A stretch of 64,000 nt of DNA from Mesaphorura yosii (GCA_009869945.1 WIXG01000272.1:46424-110423), one strand, 5' to 3'; positions 13,794 through 29,200 are shown, counted from the first letter of the stretch. Made by a program: numbers and translations. The notes: generated by a model from the letters alone, not told the origin.

Positions 13794-16700
13794 TAGGTTT
13801 AGCTTTCTAAACGCAATGAACCATGGCCCGCTCGTCGCCTCGTGAAGAGTCTTCTCTCTTTTTATGATTCACATGTCAATTTACAATTTACAAGCGATGT
13901 GCAATGCAAATATTTTGATCTGATTTAGCGACAGCGACGTGCGGGAATAAGAAAGTTGGCTTGGCAGGAGGCCATGCCAGCACCCTTCGCAATGCAATCA
14001 ACAGCTTAATTGCTAAATACGGGTTAATTAAGCGTATGGGCCATGGGCCAAGGTTCGCCTCGCTCGAGCTCGCGCTCGGGCGTGCCACGCCACGCGTACG
14101 TATTTTGTCCAAAAAAGTCTCGGCTTGCCGCAATACATGCACGGTCGTAAAAATGTATGCCCGGATAAGGAAGATGCGAGTCATAAACAAGGCACGAGAA
14201 ACAAAAGGATGCGTCTCGTCCTCGAAGATGAGATGCTAGGGGATAAATTCCTTGCTTGAAGCTGATGCTGATTGAGAATGAAGCTGCGAGGCATTTTTAT
14301 TAATAAATTGAAATATTTCTATTTGACTGTGCTGCGTTTGAGTTTCTTTTCTATTTTTGTATTCGATACGCAGTCGCAGCCGATTGGATTCTTGTAAACG
14401 ATACGCGATACGTGAGATTTGAGATGCAGGTACAAAGCAAATCTTGGCTTGACTTGGCGTGACGGTGACTATTTTTAGCATGGCGTGGCGTAGAGTTGAG
14501 TTTTATGCGCGCTGAATACGGAATCAGACTCAAAACGCGTATGCATTCGCGTACACGGTCGTAAAGGAAAAGCAACAAGTTTCTTGTCGCGTCGGGTTAA
14601 ATGCGAGGCGAAGAGTTCACGGCATGAATTTATGAATAGCTGAGCTGACTACATAATGCAAACTGCAAGTGTAATCAGAAATACAATTTGTCTTTGTCGA
14701 AATAGCAGTGTACAGCGCAAAGTGCAGCGTAGACGCAAATGCAAGATTATGCAACGGTGCGTCATAAAAATAGACTGCTGGCCTTAACATATTCTGTGGC
14801 ATGAACACCAAAGAAAGCATTGCTTGCCTTGCCTTCCCGTTGAAGTTGAGAATAATGAAGGAATTAATTAATTTCGTTGTACGTACGCTGGCTACCGTAG
14901 TCTGCGTGGTCGAGATGAGATGGATTTTAGTGATAGATCACTCAGGGCGCTGCAGGACGCAATGAGATCAGAACGCGGCCATACGGGCAAGGCTGCGAAG
15001 GTGTGGTGCCTGAATACGCGTACGTACAGAAAATGAAAACAATGCATCAACAACGCAACGCAGTGCATGGCGATGCACTGCATTGTATTGCATTATGATA
15101 ATGATTTGTGTTTCAATAATGCAAGATGCTAGTCGCTGTTAAAATCTCTGTAGTTATTGTTGATGCATGCTAACGAGGTGAGCGTGAGCGTGATTTCTTG
15201 ATTCCTGGCCTGACTCGGCTTGGTTTGGCTGGCTACTTTTTCTGTTTCTATTTACAGTGTAATTGAAACCACGACGAAACTTGACTTCTTTTGCTGCTTG
15301 TTTCTTGCGTCTTGCGTGGACACGACGTCATGGTTAATGTAAATTTATTGATGCCAGTGCAGTGCCTGTTCTGAACGAAATGAAATTAGATCTCGTCCCT
15401 GGCCTGTTGCGTTGTTTTTGTGGGACGGGCGTGATGGAAAATTCTTAAACGGGTAGTACGCACAGGATCGAGAACGAGATCTTTGTCTCGGATACACGAC
15501 GTACTGGAAAGGATTAAATTCAAGATGCTCGTAATCTCCTTGTTCGTCCCTCGATTGCTCCAAGAGCTTCATCCACTTTTTGGGATCCACTTCTTGTCTT
15601 GCCTAGTTTTAGAGCCTGGCTGCGATGCTTTTAGTCAGTTTTATGAGCCCATTCCATTTTTACCAACCAACCGGGCTAATCTCGCATTTAATCTCTACTG
15701 TATTAAATTGAGACAAGATTGCTTCTTCTTATGAGAAGATGAAATCTTGGTCCTGTTCATCAGCCTCCAATTTTTCTATACCAAAAATAACAAAATAACG
15801 TGAACAGCGGCCATTACCATTAAAAAGATAAGAATCTATGCTTTAGCAGGGAAGTTGAGGAAATTAAGTACATGGCTGATAAGCGAGGCTGATAAGATCC
15901 TTTCGCGTCCGCGTCTGTGTCCTCATCCGGGTCTTTTGTGTCGTACTGCCTTGCGAGTGATTATGCGTGCAGGAAGTAGAGATGCGAAATTTGTAAATGC
16001 AATGCATTGCGCTGTGCGTTGCTTGTCTCGCCCAACAGATCAAAATTGTGCGAAATTTATGGCGTACGTCGCATAATTCACATTTCACACCTCGTACACG
16101 ATAAATTATTATACCACATGTGGCGTGGCTTGTCTAGGAGTAAAGTAAAGTTGAGCTAACTCGAGTCGAGTGCTGCGCTTTCCTGCTGTACTTTGCGTTA
16201 GAAAAGTTTGCAGGTCAAACTTCTAAGGCGTAAAACTTTGTTTCTCCGCGCCTTGCCGGTAACTTTGCTCAGTTTGCCGAGTTCGCCTCAAATCTGTCAT
16301 TCTTTGCTCTGTCGTTGTCGTGTCGTGTGATGTGTCGAGGAATTTTACTAATTGATTCCCTTGTTTATTGGTTTTACAGGCTGAGGACTGGAAAACAGAG
16401 AAAAGTGACAGAAACTGAAGCCAAGCGAAGGAAGAAGGCGAAAAACCTCAAAGCAGGTAAGATTTTTTGCCAGCGCGGGCATGCACGCGAAAATTATGCT
16501 CGGGCTCGATTATTGATTCCCGCACCGTAATTATGCGTTTATGTATTTGGCGTAGCAAGTCAAGTATTTACACAGAGTTCAAATCAATTTATGCATCCAA
16601 ACCGGTAATTACTTTGGGAAAACATGATCTCACGGAATGCACGAGATGCAATGTGCTTTTTGCGTGACTTTTCTTCTTTCTACATGATTTAACATTACCG

Positions 16701-17435
16701 AAGCTTGTAGAAAGCCGTACGTCGTACGCGCCCGAGTAATTGCCTCGCATGATTTTCTAGGTCATTAACTATGAATAATTAAACGCGAAGAAACTTTTCG
16801 ACTCCTTCCATGCCATACAAAGTTAAAGTTTTCGCATCATCATCATTGCGTTTGCCTCTTCTCGTCATCAGACTTCTAGCTTCTTGTTTCTCGTATTTGG
16901 CTTCCAGCGTCTTGCGAGACGAGAAAACTTTCATCATCTCCGTGCCGTGCCATGCCGTGGATGATTTGACTCAGCTCGTTCGAAGACGAATTAAAAAGAT
17001 GCGAGGCGAGACGGGACGCATTTTTCTGGACTGATTCGGGGTAATTAATTATTGCGTAGACTCACTGAAGCTGTAGCTGTAGCTCGAATTAGTGCAGTCG
17101 GAATTACGAAATGATTTATCATCGTGGCTCGCAAGCCTGCTTTGCAGCTACAGCTATAAGTGTAATTATAAATTTGTATACTGATAAGTTGTTTACGTCT
17201 TAAACCGGATAATTCATCGACGGTACGACTCGTCAGAATATTCTTGAATCTGAATCTGAATTTAACGTGAACTTGATTTTGAGTCTCTCGACGCATTCGT
17301 ACGTTGTAAGTGGAACAAGTCGTAAATTACGAGCATGTCCTCTCGCAGCCTCGGAGTGGCATTAATGGCTTGGTTTGACTTGACTTGGTCTGGTCTCATT
17401 TAATCTTTCTCACTTTACAACCTGCCCGCAAAAAA

Positions 17436-17458
17436 CGCAGTGTGCATTGCACACTGCG
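17436..17458. repeat. 23-bp perfect palindrome with 11-bp arms
   Basis: The left arm CGCAGTGTGCA and right arm TGCACACTGCG are exact reverse complements separated by one base. The palindrome sits in noncoding DNA next to a short A tract. It could be a dimeric transcription-factor site or a small cruciform; no gene context decides. Confidence 0.7.
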
Positions 17459-19795
17459 CGAAGATGCAAAGTTAAAGCCAGTTTTTAGGTTCACTTTTCG
17501 ATGGACGCGATGTTAATCACGATTTATTACGATGCGTTGATTCGACGGCGAAATCTCCCGCCGGCCGGCTGGCTGGCCATCTTGACCCATGTCCGTGCCA
17601 TGCCATTTCGGCAATGCTCGCTGGTTGTGTTTATTACCTCATAAATATGCAAATATGCAAATTCCCTTATTCGCGATTTGCAATTGTCGTACGCAAATTA
17701 AAGTATTATTTATTTGCTTTTACGCTGCAAACAATAAAACGATGAATTATGAATTTATGAATCGCCGCATGCATAAATTGCCTGCCTGCCTTTCTTTACG
17801 TGGCCCACATTTAAGAGGCTGGGTAATTATTTTCCGTGTGCGGGACGGGGGCCTAAATTTTCCGGTGTTTGTCTCAAAATTTGCTGAGAGTGACATTTCG
17901 TTCGCGATCCGCGCTCGATTCGATTGAGAATCACGCAATGCTAGCCAAGACCTAAGAAAACCAAAGCCAAAGCCGTACAAAGTCATGTAAAACCATGTTT
18001 ATGCGATTCATAATTAAAAACGAGCAATTAAATGTCAAGATTATCGCTACACGCCGGCAATAACTGTAAGCACTGAACAATACGCACGCTACCCATTCAT
18101 TTGTACTTCTGCTGCACAGCTCAAGAAGTCTAATCTGATTTTAGTTTGGACCTGCACGAGCACGAGTAAGAAGCATTGTATTTCGTGTTCACACATACAC
18201 AAAAGCCGGCAGGTCGGACGAAGGAAGAAATGGGAACTGCCTTTGCCTTTGCCGATGTATTCATGAGCTGTTGACTGTTGACGATGAGAAATGGACACCG
18301 CAATCAAAATCTGCAAGAACAAAATCGCCATTGCCCACTGGCCATTGCCATTGCATTCGGACTTCCGTATTCGTGTTGATGATAAATCGCAATTCTCAGC
18401 AGCAGCACGAAACGATTCGCGCCTTGGCTCAGATTTGGCTAGGTTACATGCGCGTGCTTTATTTTTCTGTCAGCACCGACTGCCTTGTCTTTAATTACCT
18501 TGCCTTTCGTTCTAAATTGAGTTACAACTCTCTCGCACTTGAAATGAAATGAATTGGCTTGGCTTTGACTTGAATCACTTAACAAAGTGCCAATGTGCCA
18601 TTTTAATTTCCTTTGATTATGTGCTTGGCCAGAATCTAGTTCAATGCATTGTTCTTGCGAGTCTGAGCCCGAGCAAACCTCTTTTCCCCTTTTCTCTGCT
18701 GTGCTGCGCTACGCTTTTCTAGGCTAAACCAATTTACGATATGAAATAATTACGTTTATTACCTGCGAACAACAACCAACAACTACTTTGCTGCTACACT
18801 ACAGTACACTACTTTCATACTCGTACATTGTTTTGCTATTTACTGTCTGGTACTTTGCTTTATTGTTGGTGGTGTTGGACTAATTGCTAATTGCTTTTGT
18901 AAGAGCATCAGAAAAATTAAGACCACGACCACGACTGACGATTACGAGCAGCATCAGCTTTATTGCTATTACTCTTACTCGCTGTACCGTAGAAAACTTT
19001 CGCGTTTCTGTTATTTTTGTTTTACAAAAATTGAATTGGAATTGTGAATTGAATTTTCACCTGTTTTCCTTCACCGTCATCGTCATCTTCACAAGCCGAG
19101 CCCAGCCAAGCCAATTTCGCATCTGGCCATCTCCATTGCATTGCTTAAATATTTATAAATTCATATCCATGCATAAGAAATCGAGACATTCAATTTCAGC
19201 TTGGCCAGCCACACCCTGAACAGACTTCGGGCTTCGGGCTGCGAGGGTCAACCGTACAGACACGCGGACGCAGGACACTCGTGTAAATTGAATGCATGCA
19301 TGTAACACAGAATATGAATGGATTATGAATGACAACACCGTCAGCGTACGAAGACGAGTTCTCATTGTTTAGGTCAAAGAACTGTTATGTGACGAGAAGA
19401 CAGCATACAAGAGATACACTGCTCATATGCTTATTTTACTTATGCTCATGGGCTCGAGAGTCGTAGTCGTAAGTCAAGAAAACGAGGGACGAAAACAAGT
19501 TTCGCCTGGCCAGGCGGCCACGGCCATGTAAATAATACATTCGCTTCTCTTCTCACTTCTCGTATATGCAAATTTGCTTTTACCTGTGCTGGCTAAGATT
19601 CGCATACGCATACGGTAATTGGATACAGTAATGAGTCTCAGTCTCTGCGGAGTGCAAAGTTTGCGAGCTGCTGCGAGCGAGTCGTCCTGCTTGCTTTGAG
19701 TTACTGAATTGATTAAACCGAGCCCGAGTCGCGTAGGTGAATCTCTGCATTTGCTTCTGCGTCGTTGAATAACGGGACCATCAACTCGAGTCAAT

Positions 19796-19810
19796 CTCGT
19801 CTCGTCTCGT
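19796..19810. repeat. Pentanucleotide micro-repeat (CTCGT)3
   Basis: Three exact CTCGT units, followed by related ACTCGT. It has the same 5-bp periodicity as the other tracts. Confidence 0.75.
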
Positions 19811-20237
19811 ACTCGTTCTTTATGCATGCATGGCATCAACGTCTTGAGTCCTGACTTTTATGATTGTTGTCCTCGTCTTCATATTTATTATGAAGCATCA
19901 TCGCCGTGTTTGTGCTCAAATTCCTCGTCCCAGCAAATAACTGCCAAGCCCGGTACGGCACGGCACAAATCGCACAATGGCAAGCGGAGATTTGACATAC
20001 TTCATCACCCAATTCAATTCATGCAAGACTACGCGACGCAGACACAGTCGCATCGCATATTTGGGCATACAAGGGCAGATTTGATTGTGATTGTTGTACA
20101 ATTCTCATGTGGAATTATGACGATTGCTTCCCGACACGGCGCGGACGCGCAGAGTTCAACAATCACATTATTTCCCTTCCCAGACGCGCCCGAGCCGGCC
20201 CGCACCGCTGTCCACCCACGGCTACCGGTTCAGGAGT

Positions 20238-20245
20238 TATAAATA
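20238..20245 (+). promoter_or_regulatory. TATA-like box, possible orphan core promoter
   Basis: TATAAATA followed by GG lies just downstream of a locally GC-rich stretch (20,176-20,235). About 30 bases further on is TCGTACTCACGC, where a start site would be expected. No convincing exon or strong 5' splice donor was found downstream, so it may belong to a noncoding transcript, to a distal untranslated exon of echinoid, or be chance. Confidence 0.25.
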
Positions 20246-23200
20246 GGCAAGCTCGGAATCGTACTCACGCGCTCCCACGCAATTCTCTCAACGCGTGGCG
20301 CAAAATTACAAATTTTACTATCGCGATCACCATTTGTGTATTCTTCCCGCGCCAAGCACAAAAATTAAGGCGTACCGTAGACATTACTTGGAATTTACTG
20401 TTAATTGAACGCAAAAATCTGCAAACCGTCAAATTGCGCCACCATCGCGTACGCGTATTCGCGTAAATGCAAGGCATCAAATTACCAGCTCGACGATTAA
20501 ATTACCGGCTGTGCTCGCAGATCTGGTTTCTTCTTCAGTGCGTTGGTGGTCGCGTCAGAATCGCGTCGAGTCGAGTGTCGAGCAGACGAGATGTAGTAAA
20601 TGTGTTACATGAAGAGGGTCTAATCAGAATATGTTAATTAGACTGATGAGCCTCAGCCTCAGTCAAGTCCACGTCCAGCTCCAAGTTTGGGTTGGTTTGG
20701 CGTTTGGCTCTCGTATTCATTAGCAATTAATTATAATTATTACTGTCATAATCATAGTCGTAAGCTCGGGCTTGTTTTGGCTCCGTCGAGAATTCACCAG
20801 GCCGCGCCAGTCAAGTCAAGTCATTGACACTTGCCATGCGACCAACTCTCCAACTTTTGGCTTTGGCTTTTTGTATGACTGGCCCAAAAATGAAGACGGA
20901 CCCCAAAACTTTGTGCTGGGCGCTGTGGCACTGGCGCTGGCGATGGCGTCTGCAAGTTAAGAAGATTAACTCGTTAAACTTTAATTCGGGTTTAATGAGC
21001 CGTGACAAAAGTAAACCGACGCGGAAAGCTGACACATAAAAACCGCAAGGGACAAAGATCACTGCTGCTTAACTGCTTCACGACACTCAGTGCGGCGCGA
21101 CTGTGAAGATTAAGAATACAAAGAGCGGAGCATTTATGCAAATATCATCTTTCTATGCAAATAGTACGCAACTTTGACTATTTGGCGTCGGCAAGTAAAT
21201 AGGCGAAAGGCAAGAGAAGACAGGAAAAAAGTTTCCGCATCCGCAAAGTTTACTTTGTCAATGGCTCCAAGACGGCAACGGCAAGGGACAATAAACCTAA
21301 AAATTTATGACCGTTTCGTTTTGCTGTCTTGTCACAGTGCAGTGCCGGGTTCATTTTCATTTCCCGCTACAAATTGTAGAAATTGCATGCATTTGCGTGC
21401 AAGTTTCTATTTTCAGGCAGCGACTGCCCGCTGCGAGCACACAAATTAGTTGCTAAATCGTCAATTGTGCTTTGTATTTTGTACATTGTCTGTGCATACA
21501 CATAAATGCATTTTGTTTTTTGCATTTTCTTGTTATCGTCCTCCCACAATGCAATTACAACAATTATAATGCATCTTCAGATTTATTGAACTTGGCCTCG
21601 GCCGCAGCAATCAGCTAGCCAAGCCCAGGCTTTTATGTTTTCAGTGTGCTTGGCTGTCCGCCTACGCTACACTTGAAAGCCAAGACGTTTGAATGCTAAT
21701 GACTTGAGTTGACCGCCACGCCGAGACGAGCCAAGTCGAGCCGCACAGATTTAGAATTCAGGTTGAGTGCTTTTCGAGTTGCAATTGCAATACGCTCTTG
21801 CTATTTTTACGCTCAAATTGGCAATTAAACCACTCTTTTGGCTATTTTTACACTTCAATTCATAAATGACGTGGTCATTTAATTGCGACTGCGAATTGAG
21901 AATCGGACAGTCATCGTCCGTCGTCGTCTTCATTGCTGTCATTGTCATGATCATTGTCATTACCAATTGCGAATGAGTGGTGACAATTTTGTGGAAGAAT
22001 TGAGTCCATTTTGCATGCGGAGTGTCCGAGTCCTAAATTCGCAATGGCAATGGCAAAGGCAATCTGCATTCAGATTGTGCGTGACTTCTGTTTTGTGATT
22101 TATTTTTAGCACTCGGCCGCTGTGCTGTGTCGTGTTGTGGTTTTGCGGTTGTGGCCGACGTGCCGACTACTTGCAAATAAAGAAGTCATTATCAAATTGA
22201 GACGCGAGAGGCGATACGATTGCGTTGCGAGATTGAGGACATTAACGAGCAGCGACTTTCTTTCATCAACTCACTATTCTCGAGTATTTGAGTATTTTTG
22301 CACTTGTAATTGCCTCATTGCAATTTTTTTCGTAGCGTTTTGCATTCTGCTTACCGCATTCGGCGTTTAAAATCATGATTTTGACCTGAATTCCAAACAA
22401 ACACGTCGCCGACTCGCGACGCTTCCACGCGGCGCTCAGTTTTTTCTGTTTGCGTTTTTGGGTTTTTGTCGCCTCATTACGCATAAGGCAAGGCTTAAAT
22501 TGGCGTTCGTTGAGCTTTTGTTTGCAAAATGCAAATCGGCACTGCGATGGCGATTTTGATTGTGTTGACGGTGATTGACACAGATTCAGGCGCATTTTGT
22601 CGCCGTAAAATTTCGTACTGCGATAATTTCGGCGTTGCGCTGCACGGCGTGGTTTCCAGAGGGCGAATCCCGCTCGGCTGCTGCATAATTAGGCTGATTA
22701 TGAGCATAATTATGTCATGCCACTTAATAGACAAAGCATAATGCATGATGCCTAGAATTAGACAAGCGATGACAGTTAGAATGCGTGAACGCGTGAATTG
22801 GTGAATGCGTGAATGAGTGAATTAAGTCGGTCTAATTTCAACAACTCATTAGCATCAGGCATGACTAACAATAGTGTCACGTTCTCGCATCAAGCCAGAG
22901 TCTCGCCTCGCTCGTGTTGTGTTGAGGGAATAAAAGTCAGGACAGGACCAAGACAGGCTCTGACAGCGATTGCGACGGCGATGCGTCGAATAAATAAACT
23001 CACGGCAGAGTACAACTCAGAAAGCAAAGCACAGCAGCGAAGAGGATCACAACAATTAGTCTGGATTCTCAAGATCATTCGATTCTTCTTCGTCGTCGTT
23101 GTGGGCTCGTTGTTCAGGTGCACGATTTTATTATGATCTTTACCGCCACGACGCGACGCAACGCGCGGCACTTCGTCACGGTTCCGTGCTCGTTTCGTAT

Positions 23201-26200
23201 TCGTGTTCGTGGTGTGTTGAGGAGCCAGCCGACACGAAAGACAATAAACCTGACGCGACAGCGACGTGGAATTAAATTGTAACTCGCTAATTGCTTTACA
23301 AGCTCGAGCATCAATTGGCACTTTTTTCGGTTTCGACTTCAGCTGCGGCTTTCCGAGCGGATCGTACTCGCACGTGTTCATCATTTCAAGGCGAGGCGCC
23401 CCGTGACCCTTTTATGCAGGCAGGGTTCACGACGCCAAAGACATCAAAGGCTCAATTTTCCTGTTTCGTCGCAGCAGCAGTGCGGCAGCCAATTGCGAAT
23501 ATTTTTCTAAGCTCTCAGTCACATGCCGAATTGACAGGGACTGGGAGTTGATTTTTCATCGACGCGGCCATTATTCTTTGTTATTACAGTGAAATGCGAA
23601 ATACGATCTCAAAAGGATGCTTTCTTTGGCTTAAATTGCGTCGAGTCGTCGACTGATGACAAATGGCACGCAGGCGGCTCGACTCGGCGCGGCAGGGCAA
23701 AATTCGGCAAAGTCAGGAATTGAAATTCGGTTGATTCAGAAAGTAAATAAACAAACGAGGCAGCGAGCAAAGAGAAAAAATTTGCGTCGCCGTCTTGCGC
23801 GGTCAAAATTGAAATCAGCGCAATGTCAATGAGGTTAATATGTTATTTCGGGATCCACTTTTGCTTCAAGCCAGGCAGGGCCTCGGCAAGTTAAATCTAA
23901 TTTCAATTCCGATTCTCATGAATCCTAAATATATGTCCTTTGGCCATTTCACTTTGCAAAAAGCAACAAGCATAAAGCATATAGCAAAGAGCAAAAAGCT
24001 GGGCCTGCGAAGACAAAACTTGTTTCTCTTCGCGTTTCCGTATGTGAGCGGCCGCATGTGTGCATGTGTGGACGACTCATACATAATGAGTTCATTGGCA
24101 CTAAGCGACTGGTCTTCGTCTTAGGCCGTCTTAAGCTAGCTTGGACTTGGCTTTGGCTTTTCGCTGAGAGCAATTCCTTTGCAATTGCTGCCTTGCCTAT
24201 GATGATGATGATGTTGATCATTTGTTAATATCATTATTCGTATTCTTGCGAAGCGCATCGCATCTTGTCCATTGAATCGCGAATGGCAATGGCGAATTCG
24301 AGCTACGGCTACGAACCGAAGTCGAGTTTTTTTTTGCCGACATGTCCCGAAGGCAAGTTTACTATTTGGCTTGGCTTTTGTGGTACAACAAACTCGCAGC
24401 ACAACTCGCCTCGCAAACGTCTCCCAACGCTGTTGCATTGTGCTGCATTGTTGCGATTGATGAGGATGGGAATGATGACGATGATGACTTGACTTTGTAT
24501 TGCATTTGCATTGTATTGTTGTCACATTTCTATTCATCGCCAACACCAAATAAAGACGCTTTGGTGCTTTGGCTGCCCGGCACGCATGAGCTTCTAATTT
24601 GGGATTCGAATTCGCGTTTCGCATTTCCTATTTTAGCAACTCAGAGGCAGAGGCAGTGTTGCATGTGCAAATTACGGCGCGAAAGAGACGAACGAGTCAT
24701 TGTCTTGTTGATTGACGAATCTTCTTCGTAATCAATGCAACGATTCGCGGCCAGCCATGCCAGTGATTAATTACTTACCTAGAATTCGTCTGGCCGCGAT
24801 CGCGGCGTGCGGCTTTGGCTTCGGCTTGATGAATTTATTACGCTTCTGGCGTGGCGCAGCGCTTAGAAAAGGTGCTTGACTCGAATTAACCTTTGACACG
24901 GCGACGGAGGCCTCGACACGACACGGTCGAAGTCGAATCTGGTGCAATTAATTACTTCAGTTACTGCCTTGTCTTTAATGCATTCCGCCTTTTTTCTGTT
25001 TTTTTGCAGGAAAATACGCGTTTCGCGTGAAGCTCTTGCGTGTGGAATCGCACGAGTGTGAGGAAATCGACCGACCAATCGCGTAGACAAAATCAGGTAA
25101 ATCGATCTTGACAATTTGCTTTTGCTCGACGCGATGCTCGGTTTTCGTGTTCTCAGCTCGCTCGTAATTTAATTGGCCCAAATTCCTTTATAATTCAATC
25201 GTCTTCGTCTTGGAGTTTTGGCACTGCTGATCATCGAGTCGAATTCGAATTGCGTGAGAAGACCAGGCCAGGCCAAAGCCAAAATGTCAGGCGTCAGGAA
25301 ATATTAAAAATGACACATGCACGCTACACGCGAGACAAGAGAACCAATTCATCGCATCGCATCACCGTGTACGTGTACGAATCCTTGACTTGACTTTCCT
25401 TGACATCTCGACTTCATCTTCGTCCTGACACCTGTCAGGTCAGGGCATGCCAGGATTACGAGCCCACGGTGATCATGTCATCATCGTTGTCGCTGATTGA
25501 GACATTTATAAATATTTGTTTGTTTACGTTGTTACGCGACCGTGTTTACGTAAACATCTCAGGAGTGAATCAAGACGCACACACGCACAAACGCCACGCA
25601 CGCACAAGTCGAAGAGCAACAGCAGCAGATAAGTTTGGATTTGGAACTCGGCCAAAGCCAAAGCCAAGATTGCATTGCATTGCAGGATTGCACAGATGCG
25701 TGCGGCAGCCGCTCCCGCATGAGACATGAGCCTGATGACTGCCATTATTTGTATTCCACTTCATTTGCAATCAAAACTATTTCGGGACGTGTAATTTACA
25801 TTTTCTGGCATTGCTTTGCGGCGCATTACTTCGAGAATTCGCGTACGCGTTTTAAATGAGCTCCGGACCGATTTCCGTCATTCAACAAGAGTGTGAAGCG
25901 ACGCCTGCGAAGAAGAAGCCCGAATTCCTGCGGTTGGGCCATAAATTTGGGCCGAGCCACATAATCATAATTTGGATGCCGGAATCTACGACGGTGATGA
26001 TAAATATGTCAGGCGGCAAGGCATAATGAGCCCACATTCGCGAAATCACGAAAATCCGACCGCCTTCAACGTCGTGGAATGTCAGATGCAATTTTTGCGA
26101 AGTGCTGCCAATTTTGGCCGTGCAGGACGCTCATAAATTAATTTCAAGTTGTTTTCGTGCTCGCTTCACCGGTCAGCGCAGTGAATGAATTGGAAGGATT

Positions 26201-26230
26201 AAGTCATTGGGCTTGGTTTTTGGCTTTGCC

Positions 26231-26255
26231 ATGCCGCGCCGTGCCGTGCCGTGCC
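26231..26255. repeat. Pentanucleotide micro-repeat (GTGCC)n
   Basis: Five consecutive 5-bp units: ATGCC, GCGCC, then GTGCC three times. This suggests slippage plus point change of a pentamer. Confidence 0.8.
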
Positions 26256-29200
26256 ATTACAATAACAATGCTGAGGTTTTGCCTTGCTGTGACCACACTG
26301 CAATAAATGTCATTCGACTGTCCTGGCGTCGTGTTGAGGTCAAGAAGCGAGAAGTGAGTTCAGAACTAAGATCATAAACTATCCTCCAACGAGGCCAGTG
26401 CAGCAGCCGCAATCACCGATTTTAATCAAGCCAAATATCAAGCATTTGCAGTACAAATACAGAAGCCAGGCACGTCCGAGTCCAGACGACGGCCAGTGGC
26501 CTGGCTTTGAAGGCTCGGATATATTTAGTAATTTCGAGTAGGCGTACCTCATCGCTGGCTGCATCGCGATGCGATGGTAATTAAGTGCGTGATAAATGAT
26601 GAGCCAGTGAGCCAATGCAGTGAACTGCCATGGCAAGGTGGAGCAGCCAGTCAGCAATCTGTAACGCAAAATGTAATGAATCTCGGGAGATTGGGAGCCA
26701 GTCTGTGGGAAAACTCATTAAAATACGTACACAACAAATGCGTACTCGTACGCATTAATATTTCATTCATTTACATCTTACAAGTTGCATCTTTTGCTTT
26801 TGCTGTGCGTGTACACGAGATTAACCTCTGATAATACTGTACTGTACACTGGTATTTTGTAGTTTGGGTGGCTGCCGTGCCCGCCATGCGACTGGACGGG
26901 CAGGCAACCTTGACGGAGCATTACGATCATTTTTCAGGCTTTCGCCTGCTTTCCCCATGAACATGTACTTAATCCGGTTGATAGTTGATAATAAGCCGAT
27001 TCCATGATGAGTCGACTCTGGCTCGGACTGAGTGACTGGGACTTGAGCCTTTAATTGATTCCTGAATAATTCTTAATCCCTTAAATGGACGGAGCCTAAT
27101 CTTTTAATGCTCGCTGTTACTGGTTGTTGTTGCTTCTCCGAGTCGTCAAAGATTCAAAGATGCTGCATCGCTGCATTGGATGAAAATCGTGTACACGCCG
27201 TACGCGTAATCCGGACATGACAAATCAAAAGATGAGCCAATCACGTCATTATTTTACGAAGAAGATGCGTACGTCCTTCTTTCTTGTAAGCGTACGTGCT
27301 TTTCCTGGCTTCCTGTCCCCAAGACGGTCGAGAATTTGTCTTGTGGTTTTGTTTTGGTCGCCGGCAGGCAGGGCAGTGAGTTTGATGATCTTCCTGGGCT
27401 TAATGACTCTTGATGTGGAGGCAAGACGGCTGGACCAAGCAGAGCAATAGAAACGGAATCCGTGATCGTGGTCACTGCGTTCATTGTCCAACAAATTCAC
27501 ACCTTTTCGCGTCCGCGTGTTTTGCGCTCCGCCACTGCTGAAGCACCGATTCGGAACGATGATTCTTACCATCGCAGTGCGAGTGGAATTGCAAGAAATG
27601 CAGGGCTGCGTGCTTGTGGCTGTGGTTTATGGCAAATGGACAAAATTATCGCATTATTACGATTATTGCTATGTGGTTTCGTCTGCATCTTGCCACTAGC
27701 TTCACGTAGTAAGCGTGTTTGTTCATTTAGTCTGCACGTCTTTACGTCTTCGTCTTAACACTGTTGGCTGTTGGCTGCTTAAACTCATCAGCACGAAGGC
27801 CAGTAGAGTCTGAGTTGCTTATGCTTGTGGATTGTGGACTTATTTCGTTATTTTGCTGCACTAGAAAATAATGAGGTGTGAAATGACGCCAATAACGCCA
27901 CGGCCATGCACTCTTAAAGCTCGTACTCGTACGTGTTTGTCTCGAATTCTTGCTTCTTGAGTCTGCTTCCGTTTCTGCTTTTGGGCTGGCTGGCCTCAAG
28001 ACTTAAATTCCTGAATGAAAGACGATCAACGATCAATGCTCTATGCTCAATCACGTAGACATGCCACTGCTCATTGGCTTGCTTTCCCTTGCCACACACA
28101 GCGTGCAGCGATTATGATTCAGATTCAGGGATCATGACCCTTTAATCATATGCGAGACGCGAACGCGAGTCGAAAGACTCGAAGGCGAACGAACGCTGGC
28201 GCTTATGCTAGCGCGGCAGGCTCAATTTTGGATGTGCGATGCGGTTTCACATGAGAGTCAGTCGAGATTTCGATTAATTTCTACTCCAATTTGTTCAGCT
28301 CCGAAATAATTACGTAACAATACAGCATTATGATAATTACAGTACGTACGAGAACGATGAGGATTCATTTCGGGTAATTTAAACCAGATTCTTGCGTTGC
28401 TGATTGCTGGCAGAGCAGAGCAAAGCAGTGATGAGATGAAATGATGCGAGCAGATGCGAACAGCGAACAAGAAACGAAATGAAATGCATTTAAGTCACAG
28501 ACGAGTCGTAGATGCAAAAAATGCTCGGTTTGGCTAGAGAGAGATCTGTAATAGTTTTTGGCATGCAATTCTCGAAATGCAAAGAGAAAAAGATGATTTG
28601 CGCTTGACAAGCCGGCAGCGAACAGCGAAATGCGAACAATAATGTAATATTAAATTACCTTAATTTCGCGTACGGCCATCATTTCTCCTTTCGCGTAATT
28701 AATGTGATCTGTGTAATGCGAGCTACATAAAAGGTCAACTTTCCGTAACCGGAAATTTGGCGATGCCGCCGCCACGCCGGCTTTAATTTGGCAGAAACAT
28801 GACAATGCAATCATTCTCTTCTTACGAAGAATTTTGCCAATGCAGTACAGTGCGGCAGAATTTTGAGGGATTCGAATCCTTTTATGGCGATGCACAAGCA
28901 CAGCAAATCTTTAGATTAATTACACGACACGAGGCGAGGAAGATGCGGAAGACAAGAAGTCTGAGCGCACAGATTACAGTTTGCAGGTTGATATTATGAA
29001 TATTTTATTAATTCTGTTTTGCTAGTCGACGTGCATGCATGCATAAAGTAAAAACGTTATGCAATGCAATGCACAAGATGCATTAATTAGTTGGACTAAG
29101 CATAAAGCACGAAGAGTAGAAGAGTTCATTCGTCATGTCGTCGCTCGAAGTAATTAATTCGGCGTCACTGCAGCGCTGCATTTTTGTTTACATACCAAAT

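Noticed and set aside
28850-28885. GGATTCGAATCC resembling a tRNA T-arm / B box
   Set aside because: No acceptor stem, anticodon arm or A box at the required distances.
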